Below, piece by piece: positions 44,195 through 56,612 of a DNA stretch of 64,000 bases. The notes under the pieces are model-generated. The model saw nothing but the letters and a program-made list of their open reading frames with translations, was not told where the DNA came from and did no database searches. Each line of letters opens with the position of its first letter. The first letter of the stretch is position 1. The stretch lies in assembly GCF_051622035.1 (NCBI RefSeq), contig NC_135360.1, positions 4,526,001 to 4,590,000 on the forward strand, given 5' to 3'. The translations under genes and the position numbers were made by a program. The stretch comes from Arctopsyche grandis (taxonomy: Eukaryota; Arthropoda; Insecta; Trichoptera; Hydropsychidae).

Positions 44195-45720
44195 TGTGTG
44201 TGTCTGTGTGGGTGTGTATTTTGGGGATATTTTTAACACCGTTAGTCCTATCGAACTGAAACTTAGTATCGGTTACTGAAATTCTTATCGACACGACGTA
44301 AATTTTTTTCAAATTTTTAAGTTGACCGGAAATGGTACCTCGCCTTATAGGTGTACTCTTTTTTTAAGTTTTTGAATTCAATTATCTCCCAAACCAAATA
44401 TTTAAATATTTCTATCTGAACCGGAAGTAGTACTTTTACTCTAGAGAATCGAAGTTTTTTATGTTTTTTTCAGAAACCTTTTGGTTTATTGAACTGAAAT
44501 TTCATATCTAGAAGTTAAAGTTTAATACCAAGTTAATTATAAAATTTAGTTAGCATCCGTCAACCGGAAGTAGCAGTTTACTCTTGTTCGATTTTTCTTC
44601 CACTATTTTTTTCGACCCCTTAAACATGTGTGTTCGTCACAAAAAAATTCAAGTATAATTCTTGTTGCAATTTGATGAAACTGAAAAAAAGTTATTAAAT
44701 TTTATAAACCGGAAGTGGGATTTTTTTCACTTAGAAAGGTCAAAAATGTTGTGCCCACTACTCTGTCCGCACCCCTGATCGTATTAAGCTGAAAATTTAT
44801 ATTTCTATCCTTTATGTACTAACTTAGAGCTGGTAGGGTTTTGGTCAGAATTCGTAAACCGGAAGTAGTATTTTTTTTAAAAACAATATTTCATTATTTT
44901 TTCATTATTTTATTTTGACCTTTAAAATTGTTTTAAGCTTCTTGATATTTAATGTGTATAATAAAAATAGTGATTTTAAGTTAAAATAAAAAAAAAATTA
45001 CTTAATTTAATGAACCGGAAGTGGGATTTTTTTCCTCGTGGAAAGGTCAAAAATGTTGTGCCCACTACTCTGTCCGCACCCCTGAACATATTAAGCTGAA
45101 AATTTATATTTCTATTCTTTGTGTACTAACTTAGAGCTGGTAGGGTTTTGGTCAGAATTCGTAAACCGGAAGTAGTATTTTTTTTAAAAACAATATTTCA
45201 TTATTTTATTTTGACCTTTTAAATTGTTTTAAGCTTCTTGATATTTAATGTGTATAATAAAAATAGTGATTTTAAGTAAAAATAAAAAAAAATTACTTAA
45301 TTTAATGAACCGGAAGTGGGATTTTTTTCCTCGTAGAAAGGTCAAAAATGTTGTGCCCACTACTCTGTCCGCACCCCTGAACGTATTAAGCTGAAAAATT
45401 ATATTTCTATCCTTTATGTACTAACTTAGAGCTGGTAGGGTTTTGGTCAGAATTTGTAAACCGGAAGTAGTATTTTTTTTTAAAACAATATTTCATTATT
45501 TTATTTTGACCTTTAAAATTATTTTTATTTTCTTGATATTTAATGAGTATAATACTGATAGTGATTTTTAGTAATAAAAAAAATTTGAACAAAATCTGAT
45601 AACCGGAAGTAGATCTTTTGTTTTGTGCAAGTTTCCATACATTTGCGCTCAATTTGTATCGCTATCATAGTCATCAGTTCAATATCGAATTTTGTTTTGT
45701 AACCTTCTTATATTCATCAA
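44050..45720 (+). repeat. Large interspersed repeat, ACCGGAAGT family, with tandem core
   Basis: Contains GATCATGCGAAAATTCGAAC, a (GT)n run (44157-44210), GACCGGAAATGGTACC and many ACCGGAAGT words. The same order occurs reversed at 60640-61510, where the block ends in a Helitron-like terminus. No open frame. Probably a non-autonomous Helitron lacking its 3' end here. Confidence 0.6.
44707..45606 (+). repeat. Three tandem units of about 300 bp
   Basis: Units start AACCGGAAGTGGGATTTTTT at about 44707, 45012 and 45307 and share GTGCCCACTACTCTGTCCGC, TTAGAGCTGGTAGGGTTTTG and CTTCTTGATATTTAATGTGT. Units 2 and 3 are closest. The last is cut near 45606. Confidence 0.88.
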
Positions 45721-48110
45721 ATACATAGATAAAGTCATGGGTTGGTCACACCCGAATTTTTTTTGATGCTTCCAATGCAATTAAAAATGCATTTTCGATA
45801 GTATTTGGACCAAATAAAATACATATTATGTGTTGGGCACATAAGAGGCAAAATGTGTTACAGATATGCAGTGTTGCCAACTTAAATCGGTCAAATCTTA
45901 AAGGACGTAAAGGGACTATTGGGTCACAATAATGTGTCGGAACTTCTATTTTGGCAAAAAATTTAACGGTCAGTATTTTAATCAATTTGCGTAAGTATAT
46001 ATTACTCAGTTTACGGTCAGGATTTTACTAATAATTACCCCTCTATTTTACTATTGACTGATTGCAATATATTATTTTAACTATATGCCTTTTATTTGTT
46101 TTCAATTTTAATAAAGTGGCAAATAACTATGCGACATGTAGTGTTTCCCAAAATATACACAAAGAGCCTGTAAAGACGTTTAAAGATTTGAGAATTGAAC
46201 AATATTGCGATACTAGTCAAATATTACGCCAATTTTGTACCAACTTTGATGACTCCCATTTTAATTTTACTTTAAATACATATATCGAATCGGTCTAAAA
46301 AATGAAGTGCATTTATTATATAAAATACAATTTAACTAAATTTTAAATACTTCTGGTCTTCAGGTGATTTGTCAAAACAGAGTTTTCAGGTGAAAATTTT
46401 CACGATTTTTTGCAAATGTAATATTTTTTTAGTTTACCTTAGAATCTTGATGAGCTGATTGTGTAGGAAACTAACAAAAATAGTGGGATATACAAAAAAA
46501 ACTAATTGTGTAATGATTTTTTTTTTATTGAAAATACATACATTTTTTTACAAATTATAAAAAAATAAATGTAGTTGTATAATACAAAAATAATACATAT
46601 ATCTTTATATATAAAATTATATAATACAATAGAGAAGATACTATCATAGTTGGTCATTTATAGTTTAAAGTTTGAAATATACAACTCGGCTAAAACATTT
46701 CCTGAGTCTATAATGGCGAAAAAAAAGCCTTTTGAATATACCAATATACTGTTCAATAAATTTGGGAAAGTGCGAGATAATATAAAACGTAAAAACCAAA
46801 TATAACTGTACTTTTTTTTGGCCTGGCCAACTACTGGTTCCAGAGTCTACAGTAATTGTACCAAAAATTCAACTGTTCGATTTTCTTCGAGGCGGATGAA
46901 TTTGGAGAACGCAAAAGTGAAATCATAAGAAGGAAACTTAAAAACATAAATTTAGGAATTTCTTATAGAAAAAAATGGATAAGCTGTTACATCACATATA
47001 TACTGTATATGTATAATACATATATAAATGAGACATGCATAGCTTGGACAATTTGTAGAATCCAAATATGCAGGCAAAATAGGGAGATTTAGTAAAAATC
47101 GATAAAAACGAAATAAATCCAAATATGATAATATGCATAAAATATTTTGTATGCCGAAAATGATGATGAATGTGGCCGACGTCATTTCATCATCATCAAT
47201 TCAGACAGCGATTTCAGTATAGTTAAATATTTTTTTTCAATACCTATCGAAGTAGGCTTAAAATCGAGGATTTTAATTTAATTTCAATGAATATTTTCAT
47301 TTTATTTCATAACAGTTAATTATACGTTTCGCTGTGACAAAATATTTTTTTAATATGTCTACCGTAAAGAGAATTTACATACATAAGTAAATGTTTTGTA
47401 AAATAGACTGATGGTTTCGGGGTCAGGAGGTCATTTACGAAACGCAACGTATTATTGAGTCCACTTCAAACAAGTGTGTCCACTGATAGTAAAGATGGAG
47501 TCAAATATGAAGATGAAAATATATGGAAAATGACAATCAAACTATTGGTTGATTTACGATGATATGATACATCGACTTTACCATCATATACCTTCGAGAG
47601 TACCACGAAAGAAGAAAAGATGGATTTCAGCATAGTCAAGTATTTCTTATAAGCCTCCAGAAATCGGCGACTTTTTAGGACAGAAGTACATACATAAATC
47701 ATCGTTATTAAACACATTGCGTTTAACAGATGGGTTTGTTACTTTTTTCCCAAGCAACGGGGAATATCGTATTTAATTTGTAAAATAAAATACTTTTTTT
47801 CCTTTAAAACCTGTTAAGGGAATAAACCAAGAAGATCGCGACCAATCGCGACTTATCACGACTTCAGTCAATTCTCAAACGTCATATTAATATTATAGAA
47901 AAACGGATAACAGATAAGTTTGCCATGAATGTTACTCGACTGGTTTACAAGCAACCATGAGCATTATAAAAATTAGACTAATGCTAAAAAAATAGATTCG
48001 ATGGGCTTTCAAAAATGAAAAACGCTATATATTTCTACGCAGTTTCCCAAGAAGATTGTGTATATGTTACAGTTCAAGTGTACATTTCGTTCGTTCATGA
48101 ACATACATAC
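45721..48110. other. AT-rich intergenic, no gene recognised
   Basis: Only short open frames without motifs. Two sequences around 47205-47290 and 47600-47700 share GATTTCAG.ATAGT.AA.TATT and may be a weak old duplication. Confidence 0.35.
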
Positions 48111-48415
48111 TAGTTTGTTCATACATGAATCAGTTAGGACTAAATCACACAGCGGTGAATATGGTACGTGATACAAAAAATCCTGAAAGTTCCGCCGTTA
48201 ATCGGTTGAGTGGTTTAGGAGCCTGTACGAAAGAGACAGACAAACAGATATTCAATTTTATATACATATGTCACAGTGTTATATTCCAAGTGAAAATATA
48301 TTTTCACTGACGTTTCAGTGAAATCATAACCAGTTACATTTTCAGGGTTGGTTTTATTCATTTAAGATTAGATTGTTAGGGTTGGTATTATTTAAGGGTT
48401 AGGATATTTTAGGTA

Positions 48416-48660
48416 AGGGTGAAATCACACAACGATGAATGGGTTTTTTTAGATAGTGCCATAAACATGTCGCGTTCATGGGATGCGTACAAGGTATAGT
48501 CCTTTCAAAACGTCCCAAAAAAAGACCCCCTGTTTGTGTTCGGTAAAATTGTATCATTGTATTTATCCTTGCTTGACAGTGATCGATAATGGTTTTAAGA
48601 AATGTAGGAGAACTTGTCGACGTTCCACATACCACATCCCGCGCTGTGTGATTTCGCCCG
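48416..48660. mobile_element. MITE with AGGGTGAAATCACACA ends
   Basis: 245 bp with inverted ends AGGGTGAAATCACACAACG and, reversed, CGGGCGAAATCACACAGCG, and TA on both sides. Non-coding. A partial relative (ACTAAATCACACAGCGGTGA) occurs at 48141. Confidence 0.7.
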
Positions 48661-48787
48661 TATAGTGTACACACAATAACAAAATTAGAAATGAACTAGT
48701 TTGTTCAATGTTCTCAATCATTTGTCACGTCATTTATTATATAATACGTATGCTTACCCTGGGTTCTAATATTTTTAATATTAAAAC

Positions 48788-49008
48788 CAGTGGCGGCTCG
48801 TGAGAATTCATAGAGGGGGGGGCTACAGAGATTAATCGGGATGTAATAGCTCGTTGGACATACCGGTGATCAAATGCAGACAAAAATAGCATGCTATACT
48901 GGGAGGTCTGCAGCCCTGCAGCCCATTTGGACGGCAAAAATAGCATGCATTTGTACCATATACTGGGAGGGCTGTAGCCCCGCAGCCCACATAGACGAGC
49001 CGCTACTG
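48788..49008. mobile_element. hAT-type MITE, CAGTGGCGGCTCGT ends
   Basis: 221 bp with ends CAGTGGCGGCTCGT and, reversed, CAGTAGCGGCTCGT. A perfect 8-bp duplication ATTAAAAC flanks it (48780-48787, 49009-49016). Internal direct repeat around AAAAATAGCATGC (48884, 48934). Confidence 0.9.
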
Positions 49009-49016
49009 ATTAAAAC

Positions 49017-49836
49017 CACTAGTTCGTGTATGATCAAACTAGTATGTTCATGAACGAGCTGAAGTGAACACTTGGACTATACAAATGTATACATAGTGAA
49101 ATTATGTGTATTTTTTCTTTACTATTGCCTCTTGTAGAGTCGTCACAGAAACTGCGAGAGCCTTATCTTGATTTATAAGACTTGATTTAGATTATAATTT
49201 TGTAAGATCAATATTTTTTTACAAAATTGGTAAGTTTTTGTTTCATTATTATTTACAGTGGGCTATTTCTGAATCTTGATTCCTATTGGTCGAACAGCTT
49301 TACTATGAAACTCTAACGTATACAAATTTCAAAATACACCAATAGAAATCGAGCATTTTTCTCCCTACTGCAAACATCCGTGAAATGAAATGTATACAAG
49401 ATCGGTTGAGGGAATTTAATCGATAGATAACAGTGTATATATATTGAGGGAAGATATGCACATACAATATAGCAGAATAATACTCGGATATGATAAAAAA
49501 GCTTTATATTTGAACTAGATTTTAAAATCGACTCGAATCTTTTTGCAAATAATTTTTAAAATATATTTTTTTTACTAAACCGCCACTCATCGATACATTT
49601 ATTCCACGATATGCAGTGTTGGTGCCTTTCTTATCACCGATTACTTATCTTGTTTGCAAATGAATAAATTCCGTTATCGAAAGATATGGATGAGCGTTGT
49701 GCATTAATATATATGTAATATGAAATGGATAAATTGTCGTTACGATATAAAATATAGAATAGATTTTTGAGTATGGAGAGTTAAAAACTACCAGAAAAAG
49801 TGCGTACACAACAAAGTTGTAAATATTTAGTAGAAC
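49017..49836. other. Intergenic, nothing recognised
   Basis: AT-rich; no motifs. Confidence 0.4.
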
Positions 49837-50236
49837 TTAATCCATCCCCACCAAATCATCCAGGATGAACTGCAAGGTCCTTGAATAATCTCCTTGCACA
49901 TGGAAGTTCCGGGCTTGAAGTTGCAATGCCTTTAATTGAAGACTGGTGATGGTTTTCTTCAAGTTAAATATAATTGAATTTTGAGTAATATTACAAATTA
50001 AATTCAAAATGCAATAAGCTATCTGTAATAGAGCAAAAAAGAAAATGAAGTTATTGCACAAGCCACGTGGTAAAAATGAGGTTATTATAACTTCGTACTT
50101 ATAATTTATAAGTATTATGTATGAACTTAGATAAATACCTGTAGGATAGTGAGGTGCTCAATGCGTGGACATCTTTATCTGGAGGTATACAATTTTTCTG
50201 GATATCGAGCTGCATGAGAAGAGTCCTTGCAGCCAT
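49837..50236 (-). CDS. Possible small two-exon gene, function unknown
   Basis: Join 50236-50139 to 49942-49837 (GT-AG intron of 196 bp, phase 2) to give 67 residues. It starts MAARTLLMQLDIQKNCIPPD and ends RTLQFILDDLVGMD. It is mostly helical and Gln/Leu-rich (SLQLKALQLQARNFHVQGDY), with no membrane segment or signal peptide. The ATG is preceded by A-rich context. A longer exon 2 (to 50015) is also open but does not join in frame. Codon choice looks more gene-like than the AT-rich surroundings. I do not recognise the family. It is tandem with, and downstream of, the kelch gene. Confidence 0.45.
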
Positions 50237-50823
50237 TTTCGTGTGGGGCTGACGATGAAATGGAAGATTGAAACGTTATCACTTCTATATATAATAAAAG
50301 TTCAAAGCCTGGGACGGGGTTGCTACACTTAATAAAAATGACGACGCGTTGAATTTTAAGTACAATATGTAAAAAAAAATGGGCCTGTACTTATGTAATT
50401 GGTCAGTAACTCTAAATGCTATTTATTGATTGTAATAAATGTAATTTATAGTCGACCAAAATTGTGCTGACGATTCCATTTGATAGAAATATGTACTACA
50501 TGCAGAGCCATTTTACTAAAAGTTAAAAACTTTTTGTAATTTTAAATTTTATTTAAAATTTTATTTTACAAAATTCACTACCCGGCAAGTAACTTACATA
50601 TATAATAAACGCATTTTGGATTTGATTCGGATGTAGGAATCTTAGGAAAAGTTTTCAAGTTTTTTCTGTATTTTGTACAATTAAATACATACATAAGTTA
50701 GTTGTTTCATGGGTTATAATAAAACAGTTATTTATGTTTAAGGTATGTATTTAACATAATTTTTATCTCAGTTTAATTTTGGTTGTTAATATGTACATAT
50801 TTTTGAAAACAAAAAAAATCATC

Positions 50824-53338
50824 TCAAATGACAGAATCATATGGAATGACAAATGCAGAGTAAGCTCCAGATATTTTAGAGAGTAATTTTTTCAAGGTTT
50901 TCCAAGTTTTATTTTTGTCGTCGTATTCTAAAACATCCGACAAGACTTCATATTCATCATCCATACCACCTAAAAAACTAAAAAATTAGTCGTACTTCGA
51001 TGGATTTCCAAGCATTTATAAAGACAAAAATGTCTGTGTGTGTGTGTGTGTAAGTAACGCTTCCCGTAGTATAATAATTATAATGTACGAATATAATAAT
51101 GAGTTAAAAAAAAACGATGTATATATACTGTTTACTACCAATATTACCTCTCGGAAAATAGTGCCACGAGCATTTAGCTCCATATACTGAAAATTTATTA
51201 ATTAATTTTTCTATTGTTGTTTTATATTGTTGATATGTAGGTAGGTAGGTAGTTTTTACTAATAATACACCCGATGAAATTTTCATCGGGTCTACCACTA
51301 TATAAACCATTTAATAAACCACTATATAAACCACTTATAAGACTATACGCGCTCTTTCTTGTTTAAGACTACATATGTATGTACATGTATATGATTAAAA
51401 ATTGATTTTGGTTACTTCACAGTGATATCTAAAATTATCCTGTGATATTAATGAAACTGAAAAAAGTCAAGGGTTGGCACTTAACAAAAACATAAAATTA
51501 TCGAATACGTTTCTAAAAACCCGTGGCGATTAAGTGGTTAATCGAAATTGATTACGTCACGCCATATAAAAAATACGTAATGGTAGTTTTATTTAGCGAG
51601 GTTTTGAAGCATTTATTTTTTTCATATTAAGAAATTAAATATAAATATTAAATTTATTTTATTTTAAAGGTATTTGAAAAAATTACGACCGCGATGCTAA
51701 TCGAACACATGACCGACACATTTCTTTTAATGTTTTTTTTCATTGAATAACTTTATATGCCATAACCCACGCGATGATATTTCATTGGGCTTATCTAATA
51801 TATAATTTGGAAAGAGACTTTGTACATATATATGTATGTAGGTATCCTTCGTTCGTAGAAATCCGTGACGTCATCGAACAAATAATTCGCTTTTTTCCGA
51901 TTCAAAGGATTTGAAGTTCCCGGGGGCGTAGGCGCCGAGGGCGAAGCCCTAGAGGGCGCACATATAATTTTTTATAAGAGACTTACTATATATAATATAT
52001 TTGTTTGTTCGTGACAGTCAATTTAATAAAAAAAAAAACAAATGAGTATTCAAATAAATTATATTACAAATACCGAGCGAAGCCGGGTAAAACAGCTAGT
52101 CACTAATAAATATATACTTCTTTATCGATTCGAAAATTTGTAAATATTATTTTTGGGTAGGGTTAAGTTCAAATTTCAATAAAATTGGATCGGACCCAAT
52201 TGGTTGAAAAATGAATTTCAAGACTAAAACTGAAAAATTAACCATATAATAAAAACACACCTATGCAAAGCAACTTGTTTCGAAAGCTAGATAACATATT
52301 CGAACTTCGAGGAGACGGTAGTTTACAAAAAACAATCCACAGATTCGCCTTGGGGTCGAACTCTTCAACGGTATCAAGAACTATCCTGGAATATTTGATA
52401 TATGCCACACCACCAGCAACGTAGAGTTTACCATTGATTGTAGCGCTCTAAAAACGGTTATTTTTTACATATTAGCCAGAGTGACATTACAGAATAATAC
52501 AAATACTACATATATATAACTATAAGAAAATTAGCGAGACATCTATGTTATAGACAATACATTTTTGAAATCATGTTCAAATAGGGGTGATATAGTGGGT
52601 AGAATAGTTTTTGCCAATTTGATGGAAGAATACCTACAACAATTAAATCAGATAAATTGGCAAACTCTGATAAGAAATGACTGACTTGGAGACACAAATA
52701 TCCAAGTCTGACCAGCAGCATTAAATATTATACTCAGAATAAATTCTTTTCAATCGAGATTAGCTCACAGGATCGAACCCGGCGACCAGTCGGTGCTTAG
52801 TATCAACGCAACCACCGAGCCATGCTATTGGCTAAGTGACGTTCATCAATTGGATAAATGCAACAGTATTCCTGATGATCATCAATGATAGTCCGTTCAT
52901 TTATGGATATTGTTGTGTGGACGTGAAGAGGGCTTTCCGGGATCGGAGAGAAAGACGCAGTAGTCATGTAGAACTGGTTTATTGGTTTGCACTCGTCGGC
53001 TCTCCAGTTCCGAATGCTTTACAGTTCGAGAGCGCCCAATATTTATACTCATCGGGCGCAATACACATACAGGGGTCTACCTCACGGCACCGAAAGTGAA
53101 AATCGAAAGATCAAAAAAAAAAAGGGTGCATGGTAAACGGTACTATGTATATATAATATACATATATCAGTGGCATGCGGCGAAATTATCCCTCTTTTTT
53201 GTCATATAACCTTGTTTAATGTCAGCGCGCAGAATACGGGAGGAAAAGCTTGTTCCTCTTGTTCCTGTTGTATCCTGCTCGCGCAAATTAAGTGAGAATG
53301 TACGACGGGGGGAGAGATAATTTTACCGCACGCCACTG

Positions 53339-53428
<90 letters not shown>

Positions 53429-56400
53429 TAACGGTTAGTATGTATATATATATATACATACTAACCGTTTTTCATATGTATGCATGATAAACGAATATTT
53501 TCGACTTTTTCACTGTCGACTTTCACCGGCTTTCACGTATATGACGGCCGATAGGATCGCGTGACTCATCGACCAATATGATCTCGGGAATATACATGTA
53601 TGTGTATTGTGCCCAATGAGTATAAATATTGGGCACTCTGGAACTGGAAAGCATTCCGAGCTGGAGAGCCGATGGATGCAGTCGAATAAACCGCTTCTAC
53701 AATACTACTGCGTCTTTCTCCCCGATCCTGGATACCCCTCTTCAGGTCCACGCAACAATATTTATGGATATTCACCGAATGACTCTGCCTTTTATGTTTC
53801 ATTGAAGCGCGAAGAGACCAATTTTCTGTATCTGGTGAGTACATTTGGACTTTTTTGGTGGTGCTCCCAGTTTGTAGCCGCCCACCAGTCACATAGATTT
53901 TGTCATCGACGACAGAAGCTCTATGCTCAGAAATTGTCGTTATCAATGGAGCGACAAACTCCCACCTCTTCGAATCGCTCTTCCATCTATAATAATTTTA
54001 ACAGTAAATTCAATATCTTTAAATCTCAAAACAGTACTTTTTTCTACAACTTCATTATAACCTTTCAACTGATGGAGTTGTAAATAAAGATCCGTCAGTT
54101 TCATCATGAAATTGACCACCAATGACGTATATATCAGTGGACGAATGGCGACGCATTGTCACGGCTGAGGAGAACCAACGATTTTGGTGCATCGGCTTCA
54201 ATGTGTGCATCTGACCATCTTTAAGATCAATATACTTCACCTGAAAAAAAATTGAGTTTATTGATAAAACATAAAATAAATAATTCATTCGTTGAAAAAT
54301 AATTCATACTTCTTTAGATTTATTTCCGCCGATGATCATAATCCAGTCGTCGATTAAGGTTGATACATAACCAAATATACCGAAGGGATACATCTTTTTG
54401 GTCCAACTTTTGTTTTTCGAATCGTAAATAGCAATGTTGATATTGTCCTGAAATAAAAGTCGACCATAGCGTCCTTAAGGGGAAAACACACAGCAAGGAA
54501 CGTGGCACGTGGAATATCGACAATTTCTTCAAACAGCTTCATTGCAATTTCTGTATATATATAGCTTCCTGTATTTATACAGCTACCGCGAAATCCGTCT
54601 GGTGCAGCTACATATGTATAGCATCAAATATGAGCCATAATTGGCTTTTGTTCGAATTCCTGAGAAATGTATGTATGTATGTATCTAAAGGTAAGAACGT
54701 CAACTGTTTCCGGGGGGCTTCAATAGTATTTTGTGCGTGTTTGTATTAGTGCGTATTTTTCCACGAAATATCAACATATAAGTAAATATGCTTTAGGAAC
54801 CCTTTAAAATAATTGTTGGTGTGTGCGTTTCATGAAAATATTAAAAAAAATCTTGAGTTCGAATTTTCGCATGATCACAAAACTTCATCTATTGTTACTA
54901 CGTACATAGATATAGTAATAACTCCGAAAAGATACTGAATTTATACAAACATATGTATGTAAATGAATCGTAAACATTGGTATTGCATGTAAAAGGTGTC
55001 TAGGTGGACGAATTCCTCCAACGAAATAGACCCGAAGCCATAGGCGGATCCAGAAAGTGGTCAAGGAGGGTGCCATTTTGAAATTGAACATAAAAAAATT
55101 AAAACTTTTGTGATTTAACATTACGATATAAATAATAGGAGATATGATACTTACATTGTAGTAATTTTTTAAAGAAAACTATTATGGTGTAAAACCCCAT
55201 TCAGGAAATATGAAAACTATGAAATTAAATTCGTCCCAAAGGGGGGGGGCATGGCACCCATGGCACCCCCCTTGGATCCGCCTATGCCCGAAGCGAAGTT
55301 GAAAGTCGGGTTGAATTGGTGAGCATGAGCATGAGCACGTGCATATCTGACAGGCATCGAAATAAAATGTTCCCAAGCGAATGCGCGCGCGCGCACCGTC
55401 GGCTGAGCGGCGAGTGGCGTTCCCCCCTCCCCCCTCCCCCTCTCGGCCCACCATACGAGATACGAGAGGGGAACGTTGGGGACGGGTGAGGTAGCGACCA
55501 GCGGGCTAAGGAGTGGGGGTCACTACGCTTGCCGTATCGCGCACTAACACAATCACAACGGTGTCGAAACGTAGCCCTTTGCGTATTGAAGGGTTTTTAT
55601 AAAGTTTCTAATTTTTAGCCAGCAGCATAGCTCGGTTGTTAAGCTTCTGCTTAGCGTCGTGAGGTGCCGGGTTCGATCCCAGGGCTGGACCTCGGGTGAA
55701 AATGAATTTTTCAGAGTATGCTGTTGGTTAGACCTGAATTTGTGACTCCAGGTTGATCGTTTCCTATCAGAGTTTGCCAATTTTCTCTGATTTCATTGTT
55801 GAAACGGTTTCCGGTAAAAATTGGCCAAAATCCTTCCTATTTATACAATATAGTGAATAGCCCGATGAAATATCATCGCATGGGTATAAAATTATTATAT
55901 ACCCGTATAAAACTAAAAAAAAAATCCGGAACCGGAACCGTTATTTTCGTAGACTCTCATAGATAGTTTTCAATTCTTTATTTGTAATAATTTTCAATTC
56001 TTAAAGTTAACGTTAACAAAATGTAATATTTTCCGATTATATGTACGCAAAAGGTCATTGACCTCGTAACGTTGAATATTATTATTACACATAACAAATT
56101 ACGTGCATATACATATGATGTGTATTTACAACACGTATTCTGGGCGAGGATATGGCGTGCGACGCGAGCTCGTGAGGGCCATTGCGTTTGGATCGGAGGG
56201 TCCGAGGTTCGATTCCCGGCGCCCGTGGTGAATGAAATCAATTTTTTTCTCGAATATCGTCAAAATATAAATAATTTAAATTATAATTATAATTTAATTG
56301 AAAATAAATACATAAAAAAATGGTTCAAAACCTCACTAAATAAAATTATTAAAATTACGTATTTTTATATGGCGAGAAGGAATATTTCAATTAATGTTTA

Positions 56401-56576
56401 AAAAAAAAAGGCAAAATGAAAAATTGGATTTTGCGTGATGTCCGAGACCATTAGCTCAATTTAGACCCATATTCAGGCTATTTGGGGTGATCGGTTCGAG
56501 TCGCGACAAAGTCGTCTCGTCGAAAAATGAATTAATCGATTTTTATCGATTCGTTCATTATGTTCGGCGAGAGTTA

Positions 56577-56612
<36 letters not shown>

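Noticed and set aside
44115..44312. 65-codon frame with His-Thr runs
   Set aside because: Translation of the GT microsatellite.
46062..46298. 78-codon plus-strand frame with a hydrophobic start and cysteines
   Set aside because: Begins with TTG, not ATG, and has no recognisable family or splice context.
53202..53459. 85-codon minus-strand frame rich in Tyr-Ile
   Set aside because: Translation of the TA microsatellite.
54354..54542. Frame starting [15 protein letters not shown] as a kelch exon
   Set aside because: It does not continue kelch blades in frame and needs a 44-bp intron; joining 57039 directly to 54447 gives a proper blade with matching phases.
56136..56226. A functional tRNA gene
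   Set aside because: Box B and an acceptor-like stem are present, but the D and anticodon arms do not form and it is too long; listed as tRNA-like repeat only.
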